Part shown: in pieces, positions 23,127-34,948 of the stretch
Position numbering within the stretch: the stretch's first letter is position 1
Layout: each line of letters opens with the position of its first letter
Origin: Corynespora cassiicola
Taxonomy: Eukaryota; Ascomycota; Dothideomycetes; Pleosporales; Corynesporascaceae
Direction of reading: 5' to 3'
Assembly (NCBI GenBank): GCA_022059125.1
Contig: JAEUWY010000020.1
Span: forward strand, 1,674,001-1,738,000
Length of the DNA: 64,000 nucleotides
The notes under the pieces: model-generated
Database searches by the model: none
What the model was told of the DNA's origin: nothing
The model's input: only the letters and a program-made list of their open reading frames with translations
Program-made: the position numbers and the translations under genes

Positions 23127-25254
23127 ATTGGCAGGTATTGGGTAGAGTGATGTGAGTCTGTAGACAGCATCTTCAATGCACCTGAGTCTCTACTGCGGCT
23201 TTATCTTAGGTAGATATGTGAAAATTCTTGAGAAGATTAACAATGTATCCCCAAAACCACGAATCATACGCTTAAGCATACAGTGTCTAACATCCAAATG
23301 CTCTCCTGATATACTCACTCAATAGTTAGATGTGGTAATCTCCCTCGGACTACTTAAAACGCTCATACCAGCAAACCATGCACTTTATCATTGTATACCT
23401 CAATTTATGACTCACTGAGCGCCTCCCCTGACCTAGCTACTACCTACGTAACACTCGATCTACCATATTCATCCCTCCACCAATACTCTCTCCGGAACCC
23501 CAAACCACCTTCCTTTTCGCGCAAAGACCTCCGACTCCGAACCGTGCTGTGCCCAAGATCACCAACATCCTACGCCCAACCCACGCCGCCCCTTGCATGT
23601 CTCACAATCCTTCAGCGCACGCATCCTCACTTTCCACATCTCAATACATGCCACTCCCCTCTTTCCTCTTACCCCCCCAAAAAATAAATCCGCATCTTCA
23701 CCACCAGATCCCCTCTCCCATCGCATGTCAACACATGCCCAATAACGCCAGCGCCCCACGCCTTCCGTCCGCGCACCCGCCCCACACCCCTGCAATTCCC
23801 CATCATCCCATGCCCACACGAGGCGACGATCGCCATTCCCCCCCAGGTCACACGTCCGCGCACCGCGGCGCGCGATCGTCGTTGCACGGGCGCGACGGCG
23901 CGGGCGCGAAGGGAATTGGCGGAGTGGGCGGTTTGGGATGGATGGGGATTCGTCGTTGGTTCGTCGTTGGTTCGTCGTTGGGGTCGTCGTAAGCCAGGCC
24001 GCCAAAGGATGCGATCCGAGGAGGTTGGGTGCTCGTGCGGGAGTGACGTAGTGCGGTGGGCGGGTGTATAAATGGGTGGGAGGGAGGGAGGGTCGGCGGC
24101 GGCGGTTGGTGTCGCTTTTTTTTTTGTCTGGTGGGATGTTGCGAAAGAGGAAGAGAGGGGAGAATGGGATAAGAGATGGAGGGTATAAAGGGGGTAGTCT
24201 ATATCGCACGCGGGTAAAGACGTGGGTAGGTAGGTCGGTTCCTGGGTGCTATGCCATCTGCTTTGGTCGCCTCGTCTCCTCTGCCCGCCATTTCGTCCAT
24301 GCCATCGCGCTCATTTCTCGTCTTTCTGTCCCATCCAATCCCACGCCTTCCACCCCCCCCCTCTAGACACATTCATTTTCTTCGTCGCTCTACCGTGTTT
24401 TTCCCTCAGCGCTTCTCTGGTTTCGCGTTAGCAGGTCCATGCACGCCGTCACACCCACCCTCCCCCTCCTCGTCCAACCTTCCGTTCTAAAAGCATGCCG
24501 GCCCTCAGTCTCAGTTCTACCTGCCTAGTCGATTAGACATCACGCCTCACTTTTGTATACCATTCGTCGCAATGCAAGGTCGCAAGGCCTGTGAATTGCT
24601 CAAAGAAAAGCATTCAATCCTAGATTCCTACACACATATCCTTCACACACGAAAACAACAAAAGAACAAAATCCCCTCATCCCCTCTCTCCCTCGCCCCA
24701 GCCGGATATAAACAAAGGTGGCTAGAGCACAGGGGATGAGAACCCAAAATCACCTTTATAAAAAAGAAAAAGAACCACGGATTTTCTTTCCAAAAAATTG
24801 TGGTCTGGAAAGATAATTTCCATTTTCGAAAAAAAAAATCGGGTTTCGCAAGCCTCAAGTTGTTGCTCGTTTCCATGGAGAACATGTAGGTGTATATGGA
24901 TTTGTAGAGTTTTTAAGGAGGAATTTCGGCTGTAAGATGGAAAGAGACGGCGAAGATAAAGCGAAGTAAAAACTCCGGTATATGAGGTTGTATGATTGTA
25001 AGGTAGGCTCTCGACGCGAGACGTAAGATGCGGCGCCCAACCGGATCCGAAGCTTTAACCTCAAGAGCTCGACGTGGATTGAGGGCCCTCTCATCGGTAC
25101 TTCGGAAACAGGCTGGGTGAAGTCTGCGGAGATAGATCGCTGCATTGCTAATTTGATTGTGTTACAGGCCGGAAAAACACTCGAAGGATAGAACAAAGGA
25201 GAGGGCAGCAAGGTGACTTCGTGGCGAGCGTTAGGTGCGTTAGGGGCATGGAGA
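23127..25254. other. intergenic region
   Basis: Lies between convergent F-box/LRR-like and C2H2 genes. CT-rich around 23450-23700 and 24290-24480. A tandem GTTCGTCGTTG repeat is at about 23950-23990. A 55-codon ATG frame at 24571-24738 has no recognisable feature. Confidence 0.5.
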
Positions 25255-26751
25255 TTATTCTTCCATCTTGCCAAAGAAAGCATCGTCATCTTCATCGGCA
25301 CGCCCGCGACTCCGGGAGTTGGAGTGACGGTAGTCGTCCTCGTCGGCAAAATCATCCATGTCGATATCCTTGTTCTCGTGGTGGTAGCGGTAGTTGCTGG
25401 CGCGCAGATCTGACTGCTGCGCGGTGACGGTGGTGCTGCCGGATATCGAATGGGCGTTGTTGAAGTCCAAGAATTTTGCTGGCAGTGGAGGCACAGGAGG
25501 CACGTCGGGAGGAAGGCTAATGGGGCCCGACTTGGGAGTGCCATACGAACAGCTCAAGAGACCCACAGCGGCCGCCAGGTCCGCCTGGTCATTTTCATCG
25601 TCATGATACGAGCCTGCAACCGAGGTGCCCGAGGTGGTTGGTCGGTCAGAGACGTTGCTCCATTGGCGGTAGTGGCCACCATTGTCGGAAAATACGGTGG
25701 ACTGATAGGATTGGCTGTAAGCGGAGCTGTTGGCGGAGTAGCGCTTGGAAGACCGGTGGCCAAAGTGTGAGCGAGGGAAGGATCCCACGGCGTGATCACC
25801 CATATGCGGGGGCGGGGTAGTCTCGGTGGAACTCAACTCATCGCGTTGGTCAGAGGAGCCCGAGGCGGGTGGAGAAACCGACGAGTGATCGCTGTCGCGC
25901 CCGTCTTCAGGGTCCTGGTTCATGGCGACCAGAACGGAGGCAGCCTCCAGAAGCTGGACCTGCTGGTGCTTGGAGATGAGCAGCTTGGAAGTGTATTGCC
26001 ATTCCGGGGTGTGTTCCCAACTAGAAGTCAAAAGTCAACGCCAAAATTCAAAAAACATCAACGGACCGGTTTGCGCGGAGGGATAACGTCTCGAGCCATG
26101 AAATTCTGCGGGAGGGCAATAATGTACTTAGGGCTACTGACAGGTGTTTGGTCAGGCAACTGCTGTGTTTGTACCCTTTCCCACAAGTTTCACACTTCAA
26201 GTCGTTCGCGCTGCGTTTGCCGTCACCCTTGGCCAGGCGCGCCCCCTCGCTGGCACGCCGTATCCTGGACTTGGAGGTTCCCTTTTCGAGCTCGGCGAGA
26301 GGCGTGCCGTCGTCGGTAATGGCCTCGGTCTTGGCCATGGCCGTGTAGCTGTTGGGGCCAAAGTTGGCGCCATTGCTGGGAACGCTCGACGAAGGGGGGT
26401 TGACACTGGGGCCCCGGAATGCAGACACGGTCTTGGAGGCTTTCCTGCCGCTGGCCTCGAGCGGCGCCCCGGACATGCCCTTGGCGGCAGCGGCCATTGC
26501 GGCGTGGCTTGTGGAGCTCATGCTCTTCCTCCTCGACACGCGATTCGACGGGTTCGCCGAGCCGACCGACAGCGAGTGCGAATGCGTGCGGGACTTGGGG
26601 AGTGAGCCGGCCACGCTGCTGTTATGGCGGTGTTGACTCGCAGGGCGGGTGTTGATGGGCTCCTGGAGCGGAATGCGAGTCAGCGCTGGGGATTGGAGGC
26701 GGAGGGGGGGATTTGGAGTTGGAGGAGGCGCACTACCTTGAGGACAGTCAT
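25255..26751 (-). CDS. C2H2 zinc-finger regulator with 5-codon first exon
   Basis: Model complement(join(25255..26020,26142..26662,26737..26751)), 433 aa. Exon 1 is only 15 nt (MTVLK); intron 1 is 74 nt (GTAGTG...CTCCAG, phase 0); intron 2 is 121 nt (GTCAGT...TTCTAG, phase 2) and cuts the zinc finger between KHL and WEH. The single clear finger is CETCGKGYKHSSCLTKHLWEH, followed by a conserved helix (SKHQQVQLLEAASVLVAMN). Both flanks are Ser-rich and disordered; a basic stretch with SRIRRASEGARLAKG precedes the finger, and the C-terminus is acidic (DEDDDAFFGKMEE). It is likely a nuclear DNA-binding regulator. Targets unknown. The alternative is an in-frame longer start in exon 2, for which no good ATG exists upstream of intron 1. 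Confidence 0.82.
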
Positions 26752-29700
26752 GGTTGTCCGAGGAATTCGTAATGGCGGCGGGAAATGTTGTGCCTTTGTT
26801 CGAGGGGTAGGTCAGCAGCACAGCCTCTCCCGAGCAGCCGGGCGGTTGAGGCAGCAGAGAGGGACGGGAGGAGGCAAAAGGGGGAAGGGGGGTGCTGCAA
26901 ATTGGAGAGTGGGTGTGTGGAGTGCGTCGGTGCAGGAGTGTGGCTGTTATCTCTGCACAAAAAAAAGTTGGTGGTGGAAGGGTGCCAGAGCGAAATGCGG
27001 AGAGACAGGTTACGTGGGCAGACAATCGCCGTGGATGGTCCCCACAAGAATATTGGCGGACACCTGCTCGGACCGGGGTTGCGCTCGAGGCCTCAGCGCG
27101 GGCGCGCAAGAACGGGGCTATGGCCGGATAACAGCAATATGGGACAGTGTGCGTGCGTGCGTGCGTGCGTGCAATCGAGGTGGAAGCGGCAGCTGGAAAG
27201 GCCGAAATTATGAAATCGCAGGAGAGATGCTGGCACGCGGCGCCGTAGTGATCACGTTGGACAAAGTGTTGCGACAACCAGTTAGCGCATGATAGCGGAC
27301 TCGTCGCTCCTTGTCCGAGTGGCTGTTTCTATGTATAAAGTGCGGCACAGCTGAGCGCGTTTCAGTGGCGGCTAGAACATGGAGGCCGCTGAGCGTGCTG
27401 TCGCCCCCCGTGGCTCTGCCTGGCCCTGCCTGGCCGTGGTGCCGCGCAGCATGGCAGCAGCGCAGCAGCGCAGCAGCAGCAGCAGGGCCGGGCAGGCAGC
27501 CTACGGGTTCCTGGAGTGCCTGGCTCGACGCACCAGAGGCCAGCTCGTCCTCTTTCGGACGACAATGCCGATCTGCGTGCCATTGGCGTGCACGGGCCAG
27601 CGTTGCGTGAACTGTCCCCAGACACTACCCGGCAGATCTTGCGAATCTCCACGCCCTGCTGCGCTGCGCTGCTCTGCGCCGTGCGGGCGCAATCCGAGGG
27701 CTGCCCTGCCCGTCTGTTGCTGCTGCTGCTGCTGCTGCGCCCGTGGCCGGCGGGTGCGCGCTCGCGCTGTCCGATTCTTGGTCGCCCGCCCGGGAGGGTG
27801 GCCAGGATCCTTCAGGGCAGGCCGTCTCATCCCAGGGCCTTGGCATCACGATCAGCGATGCCGACGGTGGGAATCGCGGCCGCGGCGGGCGCTCGCTTTC
27901 CATGAACGACCATGCCACAATGCCAAAATTCCCCATGCCCTCGCGAATGCAAGTCATGCCAGCCGCGCGCTCCAGCTTCGCTGTGCCGTCGCGGCCCGCC
28001 GTCTGAATCAAATGCCGCACGTCGACGACGTCGCCCTGCCACGCCCGCTGCCCTCTGGCAACAGGCGTGCCAGCCATGCGCCCAATTGCTGCTCGCGGCC
28101 GCCGCTCCAATGCGTACTGGCGCGCGGCCGTGTGGGGAAGGCGACCTAAAACACACTTGGCCCGATGCTGTATAAATCATGCAGCTCGAGGGGTCCATGC
28201 CATGGCTTTTGGCAGCAGGGCTCGCTCCCAGACTGCCGGAAATGGTCGGCCGCGAAGCTTCGAAGATTGTCCCGACCTGCCTCGGACGGCTGCCGTGGCC
28301 GACTCCTGCCGCCGGCGGCTCTTGTGCCTCTGCCTCTGCCGCCTCGTTCTTCTTGCTCTCGGCCACCCGGCCGTGATGTGATGTGACGTGCCCATGATGA
28401 CAAACCGGATGCTCCGCTGCGAACACCCCTCTCTTGAGCAAGCGTCTAGCATCTGATCTGGTTCCCGGCGAGAATCCTTGGCTCGGCCTTCGTGGAGACA
28501 GTGGATGCTCCTGTTGGAAGGGAGATAATTACCGAAGCGGCCTCTCAAGGTGTCGCATACCAAGTTTCACCCGTGACGTCAGGCATGGACTGTGCGCCAG
28601 CTTTTTTTTCTATCTGCCAACACGCCATGTCAGCTCACCGACGCCTTGGACTCGACTGCTGCGGGGCGGCCGGTGCTGTGTGTCCGATGAATATGGCCTC
28701 GCTTGCACTCGTGGGATGGCCCGTTATTTGGCTGGATGCGAGCCCGCTGCGAGCCTGAATCTTCCCACTAGCGAGAGCCTGCCACCTCTTTTGTCCCACA
28801 GCGCCGCATACTTAAAGGTCCGCGGAGCCGCTTTCGCTCCGCCATCTGCCGCGAGGTTCGAGGGGATGATTGCATCTGCTAGAGCGCCGTCAGTCCATGC
28901 TCTGCACTGTTGCCTACTAGCGGTAGAGTTCGACATCGACATCCCCCCTTGCAAAAAAGCAATGTCGCGCGTCGAGCCAAACAAGAGACGAGAATACCTA
29001 GGGCTGAGCACGATGGTCGAGATCGTTGTGCAGATGGATCAACACTGAGTCTTGGACCGGACAAAGCTTGTGCTTTCCGATGCTGCCTGCCAAAACGCTC
29101 AGTTCGCTCAGCTGTCGAGTATCTGCATTGACATGGATGCCATCTCATCCGACCTTCCCAACAGGTGCAGATCAACGCGCGGTCATTTGGGTATCAAACA
29201 CCAAATGCCAAACAACCTACCTAGGTAAAAGGCATATCACTTTCATAGGTACATCTTCGGGTGCATCCGAGTCCGCGCTGAATGCCATGGATAAAGCTCC
29301 GCCGACGGTCTTTCCGTTTGTCAGGTACGGACCTAGGTAGGCAGGTAACTTAGCACTAGTCTTCAAGGCTTACCGTTTGCTTGGATGAACACAGCACATC
29401 TCTTTCATACTCCCAGAAGTTTTGCAGAGTCATCTATTGGCAGGACGGTGGGGACTGGAGGGGTTCTTGATGGATTCCTATTAGTTCGGATGGATGATGA
29501 TTTTGTGAACGAAAGCTGGTAATGCCTTGTCATAAGGGCCAATCATGGCAGGCCATACACTTTTGTTGAATTTGCTCCCAAGGTGATGAAGCGACCATCT
29601 ACCTACCTACCTATGGTATTTCCTTCCAAGGCAAACATTACCTACCTTCTCTCGCGGACTGGATGCAGTAACTGCCCAGGTATTCGTTCGTCCGTAAAGT

Positions 29701-29970
29701 TGACAGCCTATCCTGGCCGACCACTAACCATATTTAGAATAGCGCCATTTAGTATCACGTGCATCAGTCGTCATGGCGCTCGGTGACCATTTCCAAACTG
29801 TCTGCCTTCGACGACAACACCAACACCATCGCTTGTACATCTCCGACTGACTCTCGAGGCTCACCTGCAGCTTAAGTCTATCTCTATAGACCGCCCTCCG
29901 CCTCCTCTGAACGTCCAACGAGCTAGAGCCAGCCTACCAGATCCAACCGCAACACTCCGAGCACATCACA
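26752..29970. other. 3.2-kb divergent intergenic region with triplet repeats
   Basis: Separates the divergent C2H2 and Rab5 genes. Holds a TGCG/GTGC microsatellite (27147-27172), a CAG-rich run (about 27450-27486), a CTG run (about 27717-27740) and CCTAGGTA-type palindromes near 29218-29228 and 29331-29340. Large overlapping frames here have no domain or codon logic. Confidence 0.5.
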
Positions 29971-30847
29971 ATGGCGGACGCACCCGCACAGCCGAAGCCG
30001 AGCAGCAGCGTAAAGCTCGTGCTACTGGGAGAGGCAGCAGTTGGAAAGGTACATGGGCCTGCCTAGCGCGCTCATTGGGCTTCCAGGTCGCTGACCAGTC
30101 TGCAGTCCTCCCTCGTTATGCGCTTTGTGAACAACGACTTTCAAGAGAACAAGGAGCCCACGATTGGCGGTATGTCTTACCCAGTCCCCCGGTATCTCCA
30201 AAACTGGCGGCTTCTCTAGTATGCACATATGGAGCTTATCTGACCCCATCTCAACAGCTGCTTTCCTTACCCAGAAATGCAATCTGCCGACACGCACCAT
30301 CAAGTTTGAGATTTGGGATACCGCTGGCCAGGAGCGCTTTGCATCGCTTGCACCCATGTACTATCGAAACGCACAAGCTGCCCTCGTCGTCTACGATATC
30401 ACAAAGCCCTCGTCTTTGACGAAAGCCCAGCATTGGGTCGCCGAACTCCACCGCCAAGCCTCGCCCGGCATTGTCATAGCACTCGTGGGAAACAAGTCTG
30501 ATTTGGCGAGCGCGGGCGATGATGAGAGCGCAGAAGACGCAGATGCGGCACCTGCTGCTGAAGGCGAGGAGCCAACAGAGGATGAGGGAACGGATGCACG
30601 GAGGGTACCAACCAAGACCGCAAAGTCATACGCCGACGAGGAGAGCCTCTTGTTCTTCGAGACTAGTGCAAAGACGGGCCAGAATGTTGCAGAGGTCTTC
30701 ACAGCCATCGCGAATGCCATCCCCGAGACGAGTTTGAAGGGCCCTAGGGGTGTTGGCGGACAGACAAACCTCGGTCGGCAAGAAGATGCACGCGTTAATT
30801 TGGGTAGTGCGAGACCAGAGGGAGCAAAGGAGGGATGTGCGTGCTGA
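29971..30847 (+). CDS. Rab5-type small GTPase (Ypt5/Vps21 family)
   Basis: Model join(29971..30048,30106..30169,30258..30847), 243 aa; introns of 57 and 88 nt, both with GTAYRT donors. All Rab G boxes are present: P-loop GEAAVGKSS (20-28), effector-loop Thr in EPTIGAAF, WDTAGQE, NKSD and ETSAK. The effector/switch region ([24 protein letters not shown]) is Rab5-like. The C-terminus is CAC, a double-cysteine geranylgeranylation signal. It should control early-endosome fusion and endocytic traffic. An acidic, low-complexity insert of about 35 residues ([18 protein letters not shown]...) sits between NKSD and the SAK box; such inserts occur in fungal Rab5 proteins. Intron 1 lies right after the P-loop Lys. 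Confidence 0.95.
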
Positions 30848-31630
30848 TCAGGAAATTGAATATGGTGGTAATTGGGCGAGGATTGGACGGGCTAGTCTTT
30901 CTCAGCGACTTTCTTACTCGACATCTGGCGCACGAGAGTGGCCACCCGAGCATCTTTGATATCATGTCCGAAAGTGTACATTTCTCCTTTTCTCAAGAGT
31001 CTGCCTTATGCGCAGTGACGTGATGGTAATTGCCACTAATTTGAGTACTCAGGCGAGTCCGCCAGCAATCGGTAAAGAACGAGACGTATTCTGGCAGAAT
31101 CTGATATCAGGTGCAGTTGTCCATGCGTCACATGATATGTACCCTGTTCCTATGTCGATCGTTCATTGGACCTCCATCTCGCACACTTATCGTGGCGTAC
31201 TAGCTCCTTGTAGTCTCGGCAAGCGAGAGTAAGACATCCAATAGTCTAGGCCCCTGATCGCGAGGCTGTTTTTGCTTGAGTCTTCTAGGCTCTCTTGTGC
31301 CCGTATACTTGTTCGACCAATACTTATTTGTGGGCTCGTCGGAGTTAGACTAATCCTTCCAAACGCCATGTACCATCCTAATTGCTGCCCAAATAGCGCC
31401 CAGCCCTACCGTTCACCCAGAAGCACGACTGCGCCCTAGATTGCCAAGTTCCCTTCAACTCGCATACGGGTCAAATCGGCCGCCCGTTCCGAAATACGAC
31501 TTCCAAAGTGTATGTATATACCGAGCATGATGCCTTCGTCCATGAAGGAAGTTGAAGCGCTATACTCGTCACCGCGTTGTATGGCTTCTACGAAAGATTT
31601 CCGGTTCAGTATCTACCTACAACGTCCACC
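30848..31630. other. intergenic region
   Basis: 3' flank of the Rab5 gene and upstream region of the PPxY membrane-protein gene. No gene supported; an upstream coding exon for the next gene cannot be excluded. Confidence 0.4.
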
Positions 31631-32736
31631 ATGACATCTTCCAGGGGTAAGTTATATCCATGTCGCAATTCCAGTTCGTCTCTGACAGACCTGATTTTAG
31701 AGACCTGCAGTGAAGCAGGAGTCATTGACTCAGATGCTTGGGATGCCATTTTTGATTGTGAAAGAGCAAGCAATTCATCGTTTTGTTATCCACTTGAGGG
31801 TGCGAGATTCTGTGTCCCCGCAAGATCGCGCTTACGTGGTGAGTTATTACAAGTCAGCCAAGAAAACAACAGTAGAACATGCTTCAGGTTCTCATACTAA
31901 TCTTTATGTTAGTCTTTTGGCAAACAGATTACTATGAGCGGGGCTCTGATATAGCCCTGACGCATGATCTCAACGCGACCCTAAACTACACAACCAATGA
32001 GGGTATGGAGAGGCTCGATTTGAACGACATATGGTCCCAAATATATGACAAACATACCAATGAGAGCAAGACTGAGCGCAGTTTCCGAATTCACATGCTG
32101 GAAAAGGTGGTCGAATCAACACCGGTGATCACACACCCAGGGCCCCGAATCACTTTGGTCAATACCGCGCTCCCATCGATGACCATTTACCCCGGATATA
32201 GGCCCGCATCTTCGTCTACCAGCCGAAACTCCGATAAAGACGACAATAGGAGCCTTAATGTCCCAGCCATCGTTTGCAGCGTCGTGTTTAGCTGCATTTT
32301 GATCCTGCTTCTCCTCAAATGGTGCTGCTGTGGCAGTGGAGCGGGACGAAGCGTGGCAGACAAGCGGGCATCACGGTCCGACACGGAAGCTCAGAGCCAG
32401 TACCACCACCGGCCTCCAAGCCAGGCGTCCCGCACGCCTGGCGATGATGCCGAAGCTATTGCGCGCAGGGTCTACGCGGAGGGCTTGGCCAACACTAGGG
32501 CTGGTGCTCAGCTACCGCCTAGAGACGAGGTGGAGCGCCGCGCCTATGAAAGGTTGTGGGGCCCTTGGACCGGAGAACCTCAGCGACCTACAGTGGTTGC
32601 AGCGGCGGCTAGCCAGCAGCAAGTGGAGGTGGAGGAGGCGAGAACCGAGAGGCCGCCGGTGCATAGGGAAGTGACAAATGATGGTCAGGAGGCGCCGCCG
32701 CCCTATTCAGAGCCACCGCCGAGGTATTCACCCTGA
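31631..32736 (+). CDS. single-pass membrane protein with juxtamembrane CCC and C-terminal PPxY motifs
   Basis: Model join(31631..31646,31701..31838,31928..32736), 320 aa. Intron 1 (54 nt) is stop-free and keeps frame, so its removal is inferred from GTAAGT and TTTTAG; intron 2 (89 nt, GTGAGT...CAAACAG) is required. The N-terminal part has four cysteines (ETC, FDC, FCY, FCV) and N-glycosylation sequons (NSS, NAT, NYT). One TM segment (VPAIVCSVVFSCILILLLL) is followed by KWCCCGSG, a likely palmitoylation site. The long cytosolic tail contains an Ala/Arg-rich helix and ends PPPYSEPPPRYSP, with two PPxY motifs that bind WW domains of Nedd4/Rsp5 ubiquitin ligases. No signal peptide is seen in this start; the true 5' end may lie upstream. 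It is a candidate ligase adaptor or sensor; this is inference. Confidence 0.65.
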
Positions 32737-33226
32737 TAAAATGGGAGCGGAGAGCGAGAAGCGAGGAGCAAGGAGCGGGGGCGGAGGTGGTGCTTGGAAA
32801 GGGGATCGCGGCGGTACATCGTTACGCGTTCAGTATACTTACGGTGCTAGATCTTAATATTTAGTATGTAATCTATTCTTTGCTGTGGTATCTTAGCTCT
32901 CTTGTCCTTGATGCAACCCGACCGTCTTAGTGTGTTGAACTAGGAACAGGCCGGCATCTTCAGGTATGATGAGGCCGGTCGCCAGTGCTGAGTACGTTTG
33001 CCCTAGAGGGCACGTGATTCACTGGGAGGAGAAGGTACCTAGGTATCCGACCAATGGCATGACGCTGAGCTGGTGGTCTCGGCAGACCGCCCGTCCGCTT
33101 TTGTTACGCTGCCCTCGGTCACGTCGTTATCGCGACGCCCTCTCAAACCCCTATTCCGGCTCAAGCTCCTGAACTCACCCACCAACCCACTCATTTGCAA
33201 GGCCGCATCTGCTTACGATGCTTGCA
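32737..33226. other. intergenic region
   Basis: 3' flank of the membrane-protein gene. A GGTACCTAGGTATCC palindrome lies at 33034-33048. No gene seen. Confidence 0.5.
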
Positions 33227-34102
33227 ATGAGCCCACCTGAGCCAGTGCAACATGTTCATCCTTATGATGAACAACGTCTACTACCATCGTCCGCCGCACG
33301 GGCTCATTAACCGCCCAGCTCTCCAGCATTTGTGCCTTCAAATTCCAGCGAGGCCAGGTTGATTCAACGCTTTGGTGTTCAGCAGGAGGTCATCAAAACC
33401 ATGCCTCGCTTCTTTCGCTTGCAGGCAGAGCTGAGGGAGATGGTGTTCGGATTCCTCTGGTATGGATGGTATACTACCATTAGCTACCAGAATATGCGCT
33501 TCCGCACCGTTTACGGACGGGTTCTACGAGATATTGGAAAAGCCTACAGCTATATAGACGGGACCGGGGGAGGTCTTCCACTATGGCTTCTTGTCAACAA
33601 GCAATTATTGCATGAAACCATGGATAATTTCCATGAACACGCAGTCTTCTTTCCATTGGGCTTGAGTTCCCTGCCTCCACTAAGAACCTTAACTTACCCA
33701 TACACGGCCACCCTGGAACAAGCCAGGATTGTTGGACCCAGCTTCTTTGAAGGTAAAATTTTTGGTAAAATAGAACCTGGACAAGACACTTGCTCCATCA
33801 TCGGATTCACGCCCAAGTACGAAGCTATCGTGGCCCAAATGATCCAATGTTTGTGTACCAGAACAACCATCGGAGCTATTCAGTCTAGTCCACCGCCGCT
33901 CCAGATTTTGCAAATGTGCATCCTGATAAGGCTTCAGGAATTCGATGACGTCCCCGAAGATTTTGAATTCCGCTTAGACAATTTTGAAAAGCTTCCCAGG
34001 AGCTTGAAGAAAGGTTATGTTCAACGTGGATATGATGAGACGTGGCTCCGCTATGCCTTTGAGGAACTCTGCATCGCCATCTCAAATCCAACATGCCATT
34101 AG
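33227..34102 (+). CDS. hypothetical F-box-like/2EXR-like protein
   Basis: Model join(33227..33275,33327..34102), 274 aa. The intron of 51 nt (GTCTAC...CTCCAG, with ATTAAC as branch site) joins the frame MSPPEPVQHVHPYDEQ to PFVPSNSSEARL. If this exon is wrong, the first ATG in the main exon is 33401. The segment MPRFFRLQAELREMVFGFLWYG resembles the N-terminal 'LPxELRxxIY' helix of fungal F-box-like/2EXR proteins. The rest has no motif I recognise. It may act as a substrate receptor, but the call rests on one short motif. Confidence 0.55.
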
Positions 34103-34948
34103 CCGGACCTTTCAGGAAATTTCCCTGTTACTGGTAAGCTCGAAGCCAGAATCGGTACAGAAAAATATCTGCCACATGCATGGCCCCATTGAGAAGTTTG
34201 ACTATTGTCCAATGTGCGATCAACGACCGTTCATGGTCAGGTGGAGTTGCACGACCACCTCGGTTGAGTACAGGCGAGCAGTAAATTACAGATTTTGAAC
34301 AACATACAAGACCTTCAATTGCCTTGGACTCATGAACTTTCGATACATGTCACCTTCTCAGTGGCCTCGAGATTTCCACCTAGGAAGAATCAGTCGGTGG
34401 TAGTCGTCCAAAGGAAAAGAATGTCTGTATTGCCAAGGCTCTTCATGAATTTGGGCGAGTGCAATGTGCCCCAATTTTGGTTTCGCGCAAGGACTCTGGA
34501 TTTTCATGCAGGTACGGGACCTGGGAATCTAGATATGCGATGCGTGGGCGGTTTTGTATCCAGCTTCCAGACTACAATCCCTAGGTGGATGGTTAGTTAA
34601 TGATATCAATAACCACACCCCTTAAGTCTGTATGATTGATTCTTCCAGTGGGGATGGCAAAACGGCAGATGCATGATTCTTCGATGCACAACGTGTCAAG
34701 AGGGAGGTTGAGATGGATGGTGCCTGTACGCTAGTCCCGAAACAGCCAAGCCCAGCCTCGGAGGCGGCGTGCTGGCAGATGCATCTGATCCACGATTTTC
34801 AAAGAAACGTCATAGCTCTGTCGGGCAAGCCCTACCACATTAAACAAAGCGCGTCCCATGGCACGCTTTGCGAGAACATTATAATTTCCCAACACCACCT
34901 GGCCCTCTCCATCATCATCCCCGCCCACGGCGCAGGCCTCAATCCCCA
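34103..34948. other. intergenic region
   Basis: No supported gene. Short frames only; upstream region of the FIT-family gene. Confidence 0.5.

Noticed and set aside
24571..24738. 55-codon ATG frame with TATA-like sequences 400-500 bp upstream
   Set aside because: No signal peptide or domain; within the 3' region of a convergent gene; chance length.
27379..28149. 256-codon frame rich in Arg/Cys/Ala
   Set aside because: Driven by GC and CTG/CAG repeats; overlaps other long frames on both strands.
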